A stretch of 64,000 bases of DNA, taken from assembly GCA_035048485.1 (NCBI GenBank), contig CM068585.1, positions 52,706,910 to 52,770,909 on the forward strand, in the 5' to 3' direction. The notes below the pieces were generated by a model, which saw only the letters and a program-made list of their open reading frames with translations, made no database searches and was not told the origin of the DNA. The stretch is from Pteria penguin. Its lineage: Eukaryota; Mollusca; Bivalvia; Pterioida; Pteriidae. How positions within the stretch are numbered: position 1 is the first letter of the stretch; each line of letters opens with the position of its first letter. Made by a program: the position numbers and the translations under genes. This document shows positions 25,444 to 40,400 of this stretch, one piece after another.

Positions 25444-28400
25444 GGGGGGAGGGGAGTTTGGAAACACACTCGATGCTAATAAAAGAAGAAGTTTCGGGAC
25501 AGATAGTCTCTGGTTCGAACTTTAAGAAATCGAAATATACATAAAACATGTATCATGATACAAAATAATTTCCGATACACAACATGCTGCTCGTTATAAA
25601 TTGTTATACAAGACTTAACAAGTGCCCGCCTGGATCAATACAGACTCTCTTATTACGCGAAGAGAATCAACAATTATGAACGTGAATGATGTAACCTTAT
25701 GAAACGTGATTACATGGTTATGCAAGCCAATAACATACATGATGTGATGAAATAATGACTTTGTATATTTACAGCAGGAACACGAAGGATGGGGGTTTGA
25801 TTGGTGGACAGTTGTTGAACATCGCGTCTGATGATGTTCCACTCACATCACGACGTGGTTGCAGTAGGAATACAGCAACAACTTAAATATAGTGGTGCAA
25901 TGTAGAAATCGAACCCGAACCGCTTTGCACTGCAAGACTAGCACTCACTCAACTCTTTACCCCTGTACATATATTGATTGATTGATTTTTTTTGTTTTAC
26001 GTCACACCACGAATATTTCACGTATATGGTGACGGCATCTGCCTGATGCGGGGCATACATATTTTGACCTTTGCAACGGACCAGCCCAAAGCAGTGAGGG
26101 ATCTTTAACGTGCCATGCATACCATGACACGGGGCCTTGGTTTTTATTGTCTCATCCGAAAGACAGGACACCGGCATGACCAAAGCGGGACTCGAACCCC
26201 GGCCTCCCGATCAGGAGTCCGGCACGATACCACTAGGCCACGCCGGCTTCCCCTGTAGATACAAGAAAATTTGGATACATTATGATTTTATCATAAATAT
26301 ATGAGCACATTCCGTAAACTATCAGGTTAAAATGCTCTTTTAAGGTTCGAACATCGTCCCTATTGTTCTGCAAGGAACAGGGAAATGAGAATGTGAAAGT
26401 GGTCTCCAATGACTGGAATGTTAAAGAATGAAAAACAATTTCAATCATTATGCTGTATTATTATATATAAATGGTAGTACAAGACGTATATCAATATGAA
26501 ATTGCGCTCTCTCTTCATCATCATCATCAAAGTAATTTTTATGCCCCGGAGGAGGAGATTCAGTGAAATACTGTATAGGTCCGTCCATTTGTCCGGTAGT
26601 TTATCTTCAACATTGACCATAACTTCTGAAGAGTAGATAGATTGGGCTTTGATTTTCCATTCGGTCTGCCTACATCACAAGTCGCATGCCTGGCGAGTAT
26701 GGAGAGTAGTAATACTGTATGTATGTACCCATATTTTAACTACAAACTCACTACCAAATAGGACCATGTATGCTGAATTGGATCTCGCGCCTCTAGCCAG
26801 CTTTTAGTGGAAGTGTTTCAAGGCACGTGGTAAGAACAAAATTCTTTAATAATAACTTAAACAAAGTTTTACAGTGAACATGTCATACGGAATACAATGA
26901 TATCTACCCAAACACAACTACGCAAATTTATTCTTCGATCTGTAATGCTTGAACTTCTATAATTGAAACTTCAATGTTAGTCAGCAGTTACATGCTTTTT
27001 ATGGTAATACTGAAAATCTGAAAATGAAATCCAAAACTAGGAAATGCCTTTTTCACTAAGACCATGATATCGTTATATGTGTGTGCCCATAGAGGGAGTC
27101 GAACCTGGGACATTTTGGTCACAAGCCCAACACCTCATCCACTGAGCCATATCGGCTTCTTTGCAAGATATAAGAATACGAATATCCAGGGGGCAACTTT
27201 GTCAGTATAAGCTGTCATCCTAAAACTTGAGCAAAAACCGAAGTCAAGTTCACAAAGTCAAAATTTTGAAATAGACGGGAAAGGTCTTGACATAAAAAAC
27301 GTAAAAAGTCTCCGGTGACATGAATAAAATCGGTAAAAATCAATATCGAGTGGTATGCTAGACGTTGATTCATAAAAAATTCTCACTGTTTCGGATGGGT
27401 CTGTTGCAAAGAGCTAAACTTCTGTACAGTGCATCAGCCAGATGCCGCCATCATATACATGTACTGATATAATCTTGGTGTGGCGTAAAGCGAGAAGCAA
27501 ACAGAATCTGCAAAAAGTTGTATAAAGAGACCAAATATAACTTTTACTACAAAATATCTTAATAAAGGATAAAATGAGGTAAAACAAGAATCAAACAAAC
27601 ATAGTCATACAGAAACACTGTAGGCATGAGACACTCAAATTTCATACGTTAAAGCATTTAATCATCAAACTGCGTGCATATGTACACGATATGCACTAAA
27701 AACTCCGAGTATCTACATATAGAGTACATGTAGACCTTATTATATATACGTTGAGTATACAACAAGGTCACAGTGTCCTGTTTTTCAAACCCAACGTTGC
27801 ATAATGCCTTTCTTGTGATAATCAGTCTCTACATGTATATATGAATGCAGGAGTGAATCCGAAGATTTTTGAAGAAAAAGAAGGTGTTAGGGTTGAGAGT
27901 TGAACGAATTGAAGTAATCTTTTGTCGAGAAGATCGAAAAACCACGTTTTGCTGGAATATTTTTGCCACTGAAAGGGATTCATTTTACCTTCAAAAATGG
28001 TCCAACGCGATCTTTTTTGGGGAAAAAAGAAAACGAAAAGGTTCTTACCCCCCCCCCCCCCTCCCCACCACCACCACCTCCATTTCTTGACCAGTTTATA
28101 CACAGAATATCATTGATATACTGAGACCACATCCACTGTAAGAGCACTCGGATATGTTACATGCAATGATATTTTCTTCTGACCAATAAACATTTCAATC
28201 TGACGAACGGTGGACGGCATGCAAAATGCGAAAACAGAATTCTATACACTGCTTTTGATGTTAACATTAGGTGTTCACAATTTCTGTGCGTAAAAGAATA
28301 AGAAATATCAATTATTACTTTCTTAATTTAAAATTACGTGAAACTTTTTTTCTGTTTATTTTTTTATATTAACACGCCGACAGCCTTATTTCCAGGAACT

Positions 28401-31400
28401 TTTGAGCAAAATTCGCTGACTATCAAGTACGACTTGCATTACTTATTTCATTGTAGATCTTAAAGGCACATTAATGCTGTGTCGCACGTTATCAGACTGT
28501 TCATACTTATCGTGACCTCTTATGGATCGTGACTGCGTTATATCGCTAAAACATAAACTACAAGCCAAATTAGCTTGAATAAACCTACGACATCGCCATG
28601 ACCACATGGGTATGGCCAGTCAGCAGGGAATGCTTACACATGATCATACCTCTGATTCTTCCAGGGGTCCATGATTGCCTAAATTTTCTATTATGTCTTG
28701 TACTATGTTTATATTCGACTACTGCTTTGTTTATTGGGATTTTACTTCAATGGGAGAAAACTTCGATTATTGTTTTTCGTCACTCGACGATTATTTCCCG
28801 TATACGTTGACGGCATCTGCCTGATATATTTCATAGAAATTCATGCCTTTGCAACGGACCCACCCGAAACAGTAAGGGATATTTTTCGTGCCATGCCTAC
28901 CGTGACACGGGGCTTCGGTTTTTACTGTCTCACCGGAAGACAGGATACCGTTGTCAACTTGTCATCACGGCGGGAGTGGAATCCGAAAACTTTCGGTTAC
29001 GAGTCGAGCACTCCATCTACCGAGTCACACCGGCTTCGAGAGAAACCAGACAAGACAGACTGCAAGATGATCGAAGATTAATGACCAAATAAAAATTCCC
29101 TTAGTCGAAGATGATTAATTTGACCTCATTTTAGTCTCTTTCTAAATTATAAATAAAACATAACTCGCAATACACTGTCGTCACAAATCACCCAGAAGAA
29201 GAGAGCAGATCAACAGCAAGATACGAGACCAGCTAATTCTATTAAATGTAAAACTGGTCCAGGGAACTTAGGTGTAAATACAATATACATTACAAGAGAA
29301 CACAATACAGGCAGACAATGTATACCGCCTTAATCCGAAGTCCCACTTACTGCGACACGTATGGTGTTTTGCTGCACAAATCTAGGTCATTTCACTGTTA
29401 GGTAACAATTAAAATATCAAGGAAGTTATCAATGTAGTGTGTCGGCAATGATTGTTAGTTCCCCATCGGTAAAACCGAAGGGAACTATAGGTTTCCACTC
29501 TGTCTGTCTGTCCGTCTGAGACACTTTGGTTTTCTGGATTTTTTTTGGCAACCATTGAAATTGTAGGCAGCTATGTATCTATGATTTACAGATAAAGTTC
29601 GAGTTTGGTCATGATTGATTTTTTTGGAAGAGTTACGGCCCTTGGACTTACTAAAGTTATGGAAACCGGTGGGGGACATCATGTATTGTTTCAGCATTTC
29701 TCAATATGCTTGTATTCAATATGGGAACGGGCGGGATACCTTGGAACTGGCAAAATCTGAGCGTTAATATCTCAGCTTAGTATAATCAAATATGGTGAAA
29801 AAATCTATGTGATATCTATTTATGGATTTCACAAATTCTAACATTCTTTACTGTATTTGTTTCCACTTGATAAAGGTCAAGTAACCGAGAATTTGTGGAG
29901 AAAGTGTGTATTGTTATTTTATACTCACTTCCCTTTGTAGGACTCATTACATTAATTAAAATCGTTTGTTTCATTTATTAAAGGTCAAGCAGATGAAAAT
30001 TTTCAAAAAAGTGTCTTTTATATATTATACAAATTCCCGGTGGAGGATTTTACTTGTTTTGGCAAAAACAAATGACTTCCAGCACTTCTTTATACTCATT
30101 TCCTTAGAGATTGATCTAAACCTATTACTATCCCAGTGTCACCTTTTGGTTGGAATAGTTTACACACATTTCACAGCAACAGCTGCCCATGGCAACACTG
30201 AAATAAACCTAGAGGAATCTAGCTTCACATCTACAAAGTTGTGAAAAGTCTTGTATGCAACACTCTCTTTGCATTTTGTTGCATTTTCCTCAGAGTTTGA
30301 ACCCAAAATTTTCCACTTGAAAGAAAGGCCCACATGAGACACCTCTATTTTATCCATCTACGAGGTGCAAGGGTTACAATATTTTTGGGTTTATCATATC
30401 ATTTTGTACATATTACATCAAAAAATATTAATGAAATTTTCAGCATTTTTTGTGAAAACAATGAAAAATTTTCAAAGAAATTTATGTAATTTTCATTTTG
30501 AGAATTTTTACACTTTCAGTTAGATATAGTTGCAGTACTGTATAGGTTTAGAGAACAGAAGTGGAAAAATGACAACTATGGACTACTAATACACCATGCT
30601 GTATCTACAACTGATGCAGGCTTCTTCTACCACATCTGTAACTCTGAGTTTAAAACCCTGTTTGAATCCACCAAGGGTGAGAGGGGAGAATCAGATCGGA
30701 GCCTTGGCTAGCGAAGATGAGGGACAGTGGAAAGAAGTTTGACTTTAGCAGATTCCAAGTTATAAATGAGAATTTGTACTAACAAATTAAAATCAGAACT
30801 TTAAAATTAGTCTGAATCAAAGAGAAATTTGAGTCATAGGGGTTGAAATAAACCCGAGTCGACAGTACATTCAATCATAAAAAATATAGTCAGCCGAAGA
30901 AATGTTCCAGTAATAATGTTTGTTATTGAAGACATACCTCAAAATTATGGACCTTTCCATCACTTAGAGTAACTTCCATCATGACTGTGGGCTCCAAAAC
31001 GCGATTCAAAACGCTGAAATGATACACACACAAAAACAGTTACAATTCCTATTATAGTATAATTATAGTTATTATTGGTTTCGATTTATGGCTGAATAAT
31101 TACTCATGTGAATTGTACTTGAATAGGATAAGTACTGATAAATATCACAAAGACCCGTTATAACTAGTGCAAAGAAGTGAAACCAGATTCAGCATGACGG
31201 CATATATAAAGTTTATTTTGTAGGGTACATTAGTCATTTATGTCAAGCACAGTACAGGTAGAGTGGATAGGTGTATTCCCTCTCTCCACTGTGGGGTATC
31301 CCACTCAATTTCCACCTGTTTACCTGAGTGGGGAAATACCTTGTTTCCACTCCCCAATCCCCTTAATGATCCCCAACTGACCTAAGTCAGCGCACACGTC

Positions 31401-34400
31401 TAGGAGGTACTGCACTGTATATTGAACATCGGTTATCTACAGTAATATTAAATCCTCCAAGGACGGTTATAAAAAATAAAGTTTATAGTTTTTCATACAG
31501 TGGACATAAAAAATGAGATTATAATAATTTTTTTCCAAAAAATCCAAATACGATTATACATAGGATCTAAAATATAACAAGTTCCCAATGGATCACAATG
31601 AAGTGATTTCTTGGATTTTCACATTCATTTGACTTCTGGTCACAACACAGACTATGTTTTCCATATTTGTAGAGATGCTAGTGGGTTATCTGAAAAATTC
31701 TTGGGTCCGGGGGCTGCCTAGACTGGGGATAGGTGTTAAAAATCTGGAAATCCTGAAAAATACGGAAATCTATCATCCCTATATTTGAATGAACTAGCGT
31801 AAAAAAAGTGCGTACACATTGAAATCTCATGTATTATAATAATTAAAATGGATCTACAGAGGTGAAATGATAAAATGTTATGACCAGTAGTTCCCACAGT
31901 CATGTGACCAAATGTAACACTACAAATATATGATGCTTAATCTAACAGGATTTATACAGGAACACTTATAGAAATGGTAAGATTTCACATGAACTGATAC
32001 ATTTCTCAACAAGCATTCTGAGAGCATTGCCATAGCAAAACAACAAGTCACCCACTAGTCCCAACAAATCCATAACTGATTTTGAACAAAGGGAACTCTG
32101 GAAAAAGTAAGTTAACCGTGACCAAAGTCGAACTTGATCTGTAACTCCTCATGGGAAAGTTTGCATTCATGTTTATGCTTGATATCTGTAAGCATTAATC
32201 AAGAAAAGTGAGGAAAACTGATTTTAAACAAAGGGCAATAACTGTGAAAAAAGTAAGTCAATAGTGACCAAAATAAAACTTGATCTGTAACCCCTCATGG
32301 AGAAGTTTGCTGCCAAGTTTCAGCTTGATGTATGTAAGCATGGCCAAGAAAAGTGTTGAAAACTGATTTTGAACAAAGGGCAATAGCTGTGGAAAAAGTA
32401 AGTCATTTGTGACTAGAGTCAAACTTGATCTGTAACCCTACATGGGTTTGCTACCAAATTTCAGCTTGATATCTGTAAGCATGGTCAAGAGAAGTCTGGA
32501 AAGCCAATGAGACAGTCAGACAGATGGACAAACAGACAGATGGACAGACAGACAGACAGACAGAGTGAATTCCTATAGTCCTCTCCAGTTTTACCACTGG
32601 GGGACTAAATAATGCAAATTCAGAAAATTTCTTATCAGCATGAATCACATGAGCTCTGCTATAAAGTGTTAATGGGTCTTGCAGCCCCAACCAACAAATG
32701 AGAACATCAAAATGGCAACAGGAAGGGTGCGAGGATGAGGTACATTATTGAAGTTAAATCTGGACACGATTTGGCAATACAAAAATTTTGCACATGTAGG
32801 GAAATTTCAAATCTTTGAAAAGAGGTGACATTTTCCTCTTCCACTCCAAGATGGTGATTGATTAATTTTCTCTCAGCCTTTTGTGTAAATCTAATGATAT
32901 AAGAGAATTCAATAATGTGATTTGTCTACCCTTCACATGAGCTTTTCCTTTTTCTGCATGATGAGGAATACACATATATGAGGTGAATACAACTAGACTG
33001 ACCATATCTCACTTGTAAGGTGACCATATCTCACTAGTAAACTGATCATATCTCCCTATCTCATTAGTAAACTGAGCATATCTCACTAGTAAACTGATCA
33101 TATCTCACTAGTAAACTGACCTTATCTCACAAGTAAACTGACATCTCACTAGTAAACTGACTATATTTCACTATCTCACTAGTAAACTGAGCATATCTCA
33201 CTAGTAAATTGACCATATCTCACTTTTTCACCAGTAAACTAGCCATATCTCACCATCTCACTAGTAAGGTGATTGAAACTTGACTGACCATATCTCACTA
33301 TATCACAAGTAAACTGATCATATCTCACTATCTAACCAGTAAGGTGAATGCAACTTGTTTGACCATATCTCACTAGTAAACTGACCATATCTCACTAGTA
33401 AACTGATCATATCTCACAAGTAACTACAGGTGACTGCAAACTGACTGATCATATTTCACAATAGTCAACCAACCATACGTTTAAAAAAAGTAAATTTAAT
33501 TCACAGTTGGAAGTACATAATCTTTACCACTCCTTTCCAAATTGAACAAACCGATAAAACAATAGTAAATTATTAACTTTATTTTTAAATAAACAGCAAA
33601 AGCACCCATTGAGACGTCACTAGGATTTATCTTGGGAGACAAAAGACAGGGTTGCCTCAAATTGATAAATTAAGTGAAAATACAAGGGGGGCTTTGAAGA
33701 TAAAAACGCCATTAATACCTTGTAGATATAGCGACATCAACCCGCCACTTTAATGATTCTATTCTAGGCAGACGTGGTCGGCTCTCATGAATGTTATTTT
33801 CTATCTGAGGTCGTCTGAAAACATGAAAATCGACAAACAATATAATTATGTATGCATTTTCCAATAATTCAAAATACCAAAAACAGTCCATCAGACTTGG
33901 CAAGAGAAGTCCTGATGGGACAAATATATGGTTACTTGCACTGGAATTTACATTCACGTTTCCTTATTAGAAATAATATATAAAAAATATGTATGAGAAT
34001 TTTTACTTGAAGCGTGATGTAATTACCACGATATGCTTCTATTTAAGAGCGACTGCCGAGCAATTTTTACATGTCAGACAAACTGGTTATCATGATTTTG
34101 ACTTTGTATCCTTGTCAACTAACATAAATGAGCAACCTCTAAATCTAAAGTCAAACTGTTTACTCTGTTTCCATTATAATAACTTAAAGATTATGGAATG
34201 CTTCTTAGAGAGGGCTGTTTACATAAGTAACAAAGTTTTTCTTTTCACCTTGATCCAAAAACTACGCTTGATAAATCTTCATGAAACTGTTCTGGAATTC
34301 TGAAATGAAAATGCATTACATAAGAAACTACTATGAAGAATATGTAATAATGATAATGAAAATTCATATGGGGGTAAAATCCTTACAAAGGATATGAAAT

Positions 34401-37400
34401 AGAATGTTCTTTTATATATGAAGCCTTGATTGGTTTATCTATTGTTATTATCACAACTAGACATAGGACCTGGGTGGCACATGGTTCCATAATTTATCCC
34501 ATATAATAGACACACCCTATGGAGGATCTTCTAAATGCCAAGGTATACAGCAACACAGGCCCTCAGTTTATATGCCAGGGTATACAGCAACACAGATCAT
34601 CAGTTTATATGCCAAGGTATACCACAACACAGGCCCTCAGTTTATGAGAAGGTATATGGCAACACAGTGCCTCAGTTTATTTTGTCTCCTGTAAAGAACA
34701 GATAGCAAGGCAGAAGATGAAATGTTAGAATTAAAAAAACCTACTTCTTGATGACTTGATTTCAACATTAGTCATCAAATTGCAAATCCAGTTTGATAGA
34801 TCTAGAATCAACCTCTCCCTATGTAGACTTGACATTTATGTCTGATAGAATGATCTCACCATACCAGCAGTATATACAATAATAGCATCTCCATGGAGAG
34901 ACATTTCAGCCCACAGTTTGTTTGTCTTGTTATAGAGTAAAACTTTCAACTTTTAAGTAATTCTATAGATTCTTGATTTTTGTTTGTTTTTTGACAATTT
35001 CACAGATATCAACTGACATAACAAAACTCAAAACTCAAAAAAAAAAAATCCCAGACAATAATACCTCTACCCCTTTATATCAAGCAAAGCATTCAACCCT
35101 AAGTGACTTCTACATTGTCTGAGAACTCCTTCATGTATCTTTGAAAAAGTGAAAGTAAGAAAATCTTGTGTCCATAAGACAGTGTTTTAGTATGAGTGGT
35201 ATCTATTTAAAATCCACTGATAAAAAATCCTTCAATTCACTGATATGATCTTCTATTCATACTTACTGCAGTTCTTTTATATCCTCTAGAAACATCTGCA
35301 AATAAAAATTATGTAAGTAAGTAACATATTATTGCAAGTGAAGTTTATGTAATTTTGATGTCATTTTAATTACAATGAACATACATATTATGTAAAATAT
35401 TATTTCACGTTCACCCCTGATTCACCATCAGAAGGCACAAATCAATACTTTTAAATTCCTCATTGCCTTTGAAAATGAAGGTGGTTATATCTGTATGAAT
35501 TAGTCATCATGATGATGAAGTTTTATATTTGGGTTACAAAGCAATAATTATGAAATTTAACCAGAGTAAAAAATGTCACCTATAGGATTTCTTTCACACA
35601 TAGCTCTCAGATTTGGATTTTGTTATGAAACTGTTTTGTTGTCTAACACACTGGAGAAAAAGATGAGAAGGAGAAAAGTGGCCAGACCTGGGAATCGAAA
35701 TCAGAACCTTTCACTTTCAAAGCAGACACTCTCACCATTTAGCTATCTGGGCCGATACCTGACCATTACATTCATTCCCTGACAGAGGTTTAAAATCCTG
35801 GAAACTGAAAAACACCACAACCCAAAGATGGTAACTAACACTGTACACAAACCATCAAGCGACATGAGGGCTAGTCATGGCACCAGATGTAACAAGCAGA
35901 AGAAAAAAGATGTGACTGGACTTGCGAATCGACCCCAGAACCTTTCGCTTTCAAGACCGATGCTCTCACCATTGAACTATCCCGGCCGATACCCGTTTGT
36001 CACAATTGTATCAATTTTTTTCATAGTTACCTTTTACGATTTCAAAATCTCATAATTTAGAGAATTAATCTCAATTTGGATATGTCTAAGTTGATCATCC
36101 TGATTTTCCCCCTTCGTTAGATGTTCTAATGCTCTCTTTAGGTTTATATAATGTTACATTTGCCTTTCAGTAAACAGATTAGTTGAATGGAGTTTTACAT
36201 CACCGTCAACATTTTTTTTCAGTGATGTGGCGACATAGTAGACGAAGGTAACCAATGTCTTATACGTAGTGCCCGCACAGGAAATCAAGCATTTTTGGTT
36301 ACTGATCTACGTTTCTGTGCTTAATGCAGTGTCGACCTAATGGTTTATGTTTGCAGACTAGAATGGTCTAAAATTTCGGCAATCTCTCATAATTCAGACA
36401 TGATTTTGATCAGCAATGAAATAAAAAAATGACAATGCTATCAGAAAAGCTAAAAATATATAAACAATGCTTTTTTTATATTTCCTGCTCAATTCAGAAC
36501 ATTTTGAGAAGATTTTCTTGCAACAAAAAAGCTGAAATCTGCTTTATAACTGATCAGAATCATGTCAGTCATATAGGCCTAACTGACCTGTCTGCAAGGT
36601 ATAACTTTACATTTAAGATAGACACACTCTAATTCCCTAATTTTGCTCAAAATGACATTGTTTGCCAGCAGATAATGATATGCTAATGATATTCATGTAT
36701 TCAACAACATTTGTCAAGCCTTTGATGTGCTGACAAACTTATCTGAAAATTTCAGCTTCCTTAAGCTTATTTCAAAATCTTTAGGCATTTTCTTTCCATC
36801 TTCACTTTCAGTGCTTCATTGTGAGTCATTTGATATCAAACACACTTCTTTTATTCAAATTAAAAGCTAAGAAATTAAATCATACAAAATTCCAAATTTT
36901 TGGTCATCAAAGTTCTTTCATGAAAATTTTACTTCCTAGTTTCATGCCAGGTTTTATTCAAACAAATTCTAAAATGACCGCCTCAAACAAACCTTTACAA
37001 AAACATATACATCATCCAGGTTTTCTTGAGAAATGCAATTAATAAGATTTTGAATTGGAAATTCCCAAGTGGGATCATCGTCAACTTTTGTTACATCGAC
37101 GTAATGTGATGTAGATAGTATTCCATAGCTTAGTTAGAGTGTGTCTACCTTAATGACATCATCTAATGCCTGAAAATTGATGTATTTGTTTATGATGCTA
37201 TAAACATAACTTCAAAATATTTAGAATGTAGCAATGACTTTGCAGAAAATGGAAGCAGCATTATAGATAGCACATGCGTTTTCCACAATTATACAAGTTT
37301 AGCTTTTGGAGATAAAATCCCCAAGTCACAGAGTGGAGTTTTATGATAACACCCTAAAGAATTCCTATAGACTTAATAATTTTGAAAAATAAACGTATGA

Positions 37401-40400
37401 CAATTTCATTAAGGCTGAAAAAAAAAAGAAACGATAAAATGGAGATGTAACCATGCAGCTTCTCATGATATGAAATAGGTTAGGATACTTGAACAATAAT
37501 ACGATATTATCATAATACAAGTTTTAGTCAGGAAATCAGGATTATGATTTACTGCATTGGTTTTCTAAAGTATCCAAAAATAGTTTTTGAGCAAAAAGAT
37601 TTACACAATATATTGACAAGATATGTTTTATATATTTTAAAAATGGATACAGAAATATTTTGATGATCCATTAAGAATTTTTTTCACAAATAATCTGTTT
37701 GAAATATTTGTAACATATTTCATGAGGTTAATTAGAGATTTTTTCGAAAGAAAATGATTTCTATGTATCACCATATTGTTGGAGTTCCTGCCTGTATCAT
37801 ATATCATATCACTGCCTCCCTGTATCGTGATAAATCATATCAAGTATTATACTACACCCCTACAAGAAAACAAAAATTTTACAAATCTAACCTTGCCCAT
37901 TTCTTGAAATAAACTGTCAAAATGTTCTATAAAGTGACTCAAAAACTGAGAGCTACTATCACTCCAATCCCAGAAACTAATCTATTTTGATAACTGAGCA
38001 GAATCACATGTCATCAATAAGTAATAAACAGATTGGGGTCAATTGAAACATGGGCCATCAAACGACGAGTTCATGTGAGCAAAGAAGACTAAGCATTTCC
38101 TCTTGGCCACACTTGCCTATCAAGTATAATTACAAAGTCAAATTTGGGTGTGAATTAAAAGGGAGCAAAAGCCTTTTGTCAGACTTGAGTATATGCAATA
38201 ACATCACAAGTCCTGCAAAAAGTGTAACAGTGTATGCTGACCGACTGAGGAACAATAATTAACATGCAGTTGATCAACTTGTATTGAACACAATTCACTT
38301 TCATAAGACCTGACTCAGGGGCATTACTGGGGAAATGAACACTTTTGCAACATAGATCCTAACAACTTAAAACATTTTCATGATACTGCAATACAAAACG
38401 TTGAACTTTCACTGTAAACTTCATTTAAAAAGCCATACTTACATCAGGTTTGAGGGATGTAAGAGGCAGTCTAAGGGCATAACGTAACAATGAATGTAAA
38501 CCAGTGTAAATAACAGCCAGTATCTCTTCAGTAAAGGTAGCTGAAGCGAGCTCCTTGAAAGAATCATAGGTCGTCTCCTTTCCTTCCATTGAAGCTACAA
38601 TCACTACAAAAGAAAAGAAATCATAAATCAAAATCAACAACTTGTTTCCTAGAAATCTTATCCTAGTTTCAAGAATATCATAAATTGCATAGTACTGCTA
38701 CTACATGTACCTATACAAAATTAACAGTCTGACAAATTATTAAGCCAGTGCAACCTAGTGAATTATGTGTTCTGCTCATGACTTAGAGGCCCTGGGTTTG
38801 AGTCCCACCCTGGGCACACTGGTGTTCTGTCTTTTGAATGAGACAGTTAAAACCGAGGTCCTGTGTCAGAGTAGGTGTGGCATGTAATTCATCCCTCACT
38901 GCTTAAGGTGGGTCCGTTGCATTGGTAGAAATTTCTGTGTAATGCATCAGGCAGACGCCATCACCATATACAAGAAATAACTGGACTGACATAAAACAAT
39001 AATCAATCTGACAAATTATTAAACTCTCACAACAAGGGGCTAGAAATCTTCAATGTTTCAGTTATATCTTTCAGTTATATCCCTGATATGGCTTCAGCTT
39101 GCAGTCCTCACCATCTGTTGTACCCAGAAAACAGCCATGCCACAAGCTGGATCAAACCCTTAACTTTTAGCCCAATAGTCAACTTCTTTACCAACATATG
39201 CTGGTTAATTCAGTATCTGGTGAATTTGGTACTTTGCAAAAACAAGAATACAGTATCTGGTGATTTTGGTACCTGGTGATGGTGATTTTTGTAAAATTAT
39301 ATGCTTTGTGTATCATTTATTTTCTCTGTACTGATAAATCATTACAAGTATAAAAACACCGTAACTGAGATTTGCATATTTAGTATCCCAGGATTTCTGT
39401 ACCTGATTATGGTGATATTAGTACCAAAAATATTTTCAATATTGATTATTTTTTCCATATTGATACATTATCCAGGAATAAAACATTGAGAATGCATCAT
39501 ACAGATCTATATTAAAGTCCTCCAAAGAGAAGTAGATAATAAACATAAAAAATAATAAAACTCCTTTTCACAAATATTCGGCCTCCTGGCCTTTATCAAG
39601 TGAAAAGTGAAAAAACCTACTCCTATTTCCCTTTAAGTGAGCCTAATGTCTAACACCTTGGTATGCATGTTTCAAGAAATGTCTATTCTTCACTTTTGTC
39701 AGCTAGGGTTCAATTACTTTTCTAAACATTAAAGATTGCACAGTACTCTTCCCATGGAAAAAAACATCTGGCTGCAACTGTACCCTTTTAGTTAGAGTGG
39801 TATGTATATGTTTACTAGGTTCACAGTGATTAAAATATGTAGATACTGAGTCATATTCTTACGAAGTGGGCATGCCTTAGATTGTTCCATGCCAATATAT
39901 ATAACTACAGTACAGTCCGGGTGGAACTTTGAATGCCCACTATCCACAGTGGGCAGTCCACCTGAAATTTCAGTGGGCATTAGGAGTGGACATTTATCTG
40001 AGCTATCAAGCTGTCCACTTACCTGCATGTTAATTCTAACTGACTCTTACAAGAATGTCCACTGGACACAGTGGACATTTTTAATGCCCACTCTAAAAAT
40101 GCCCACAGTGACCAGTGGGCAAATTATGTTCCACCCGGACTGTACTGTAACCTTGAAAATAATTTATTAACTATGCACTATTCAGGGCCAGTCTGCACAT
40201 GCCCATACCACTAAAACCAAAAGTTAAGTGTACAACAGCAGCCAGGTGTTTTGTCCATGTTCAAGGGTACTGTGCAAAATTTGGTGTCTTAGCACGCAAA
40301 TTGGACATAAGCTATATATACTATATTATATATACTATACTAATTCTATATCATTTCCCGTAATTTTACACCAGTTTCCATAGATCTGGTTGATGTCACT

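Noticed and set aside
33877..33960. Frame VPSGLLLPSLMDCF as a COMMD5 exon
   Set aside because: Superficially like the IPxxL motif, but joining it to exon 5 gives TGA. The real segment (IPEQFHEDL...) is at 34249-34299 with correct phase.
33989..34303. 104-codon plus-strand frame
   Set aside because: It is antisense to COMMD5 exon 4 and has no domain.
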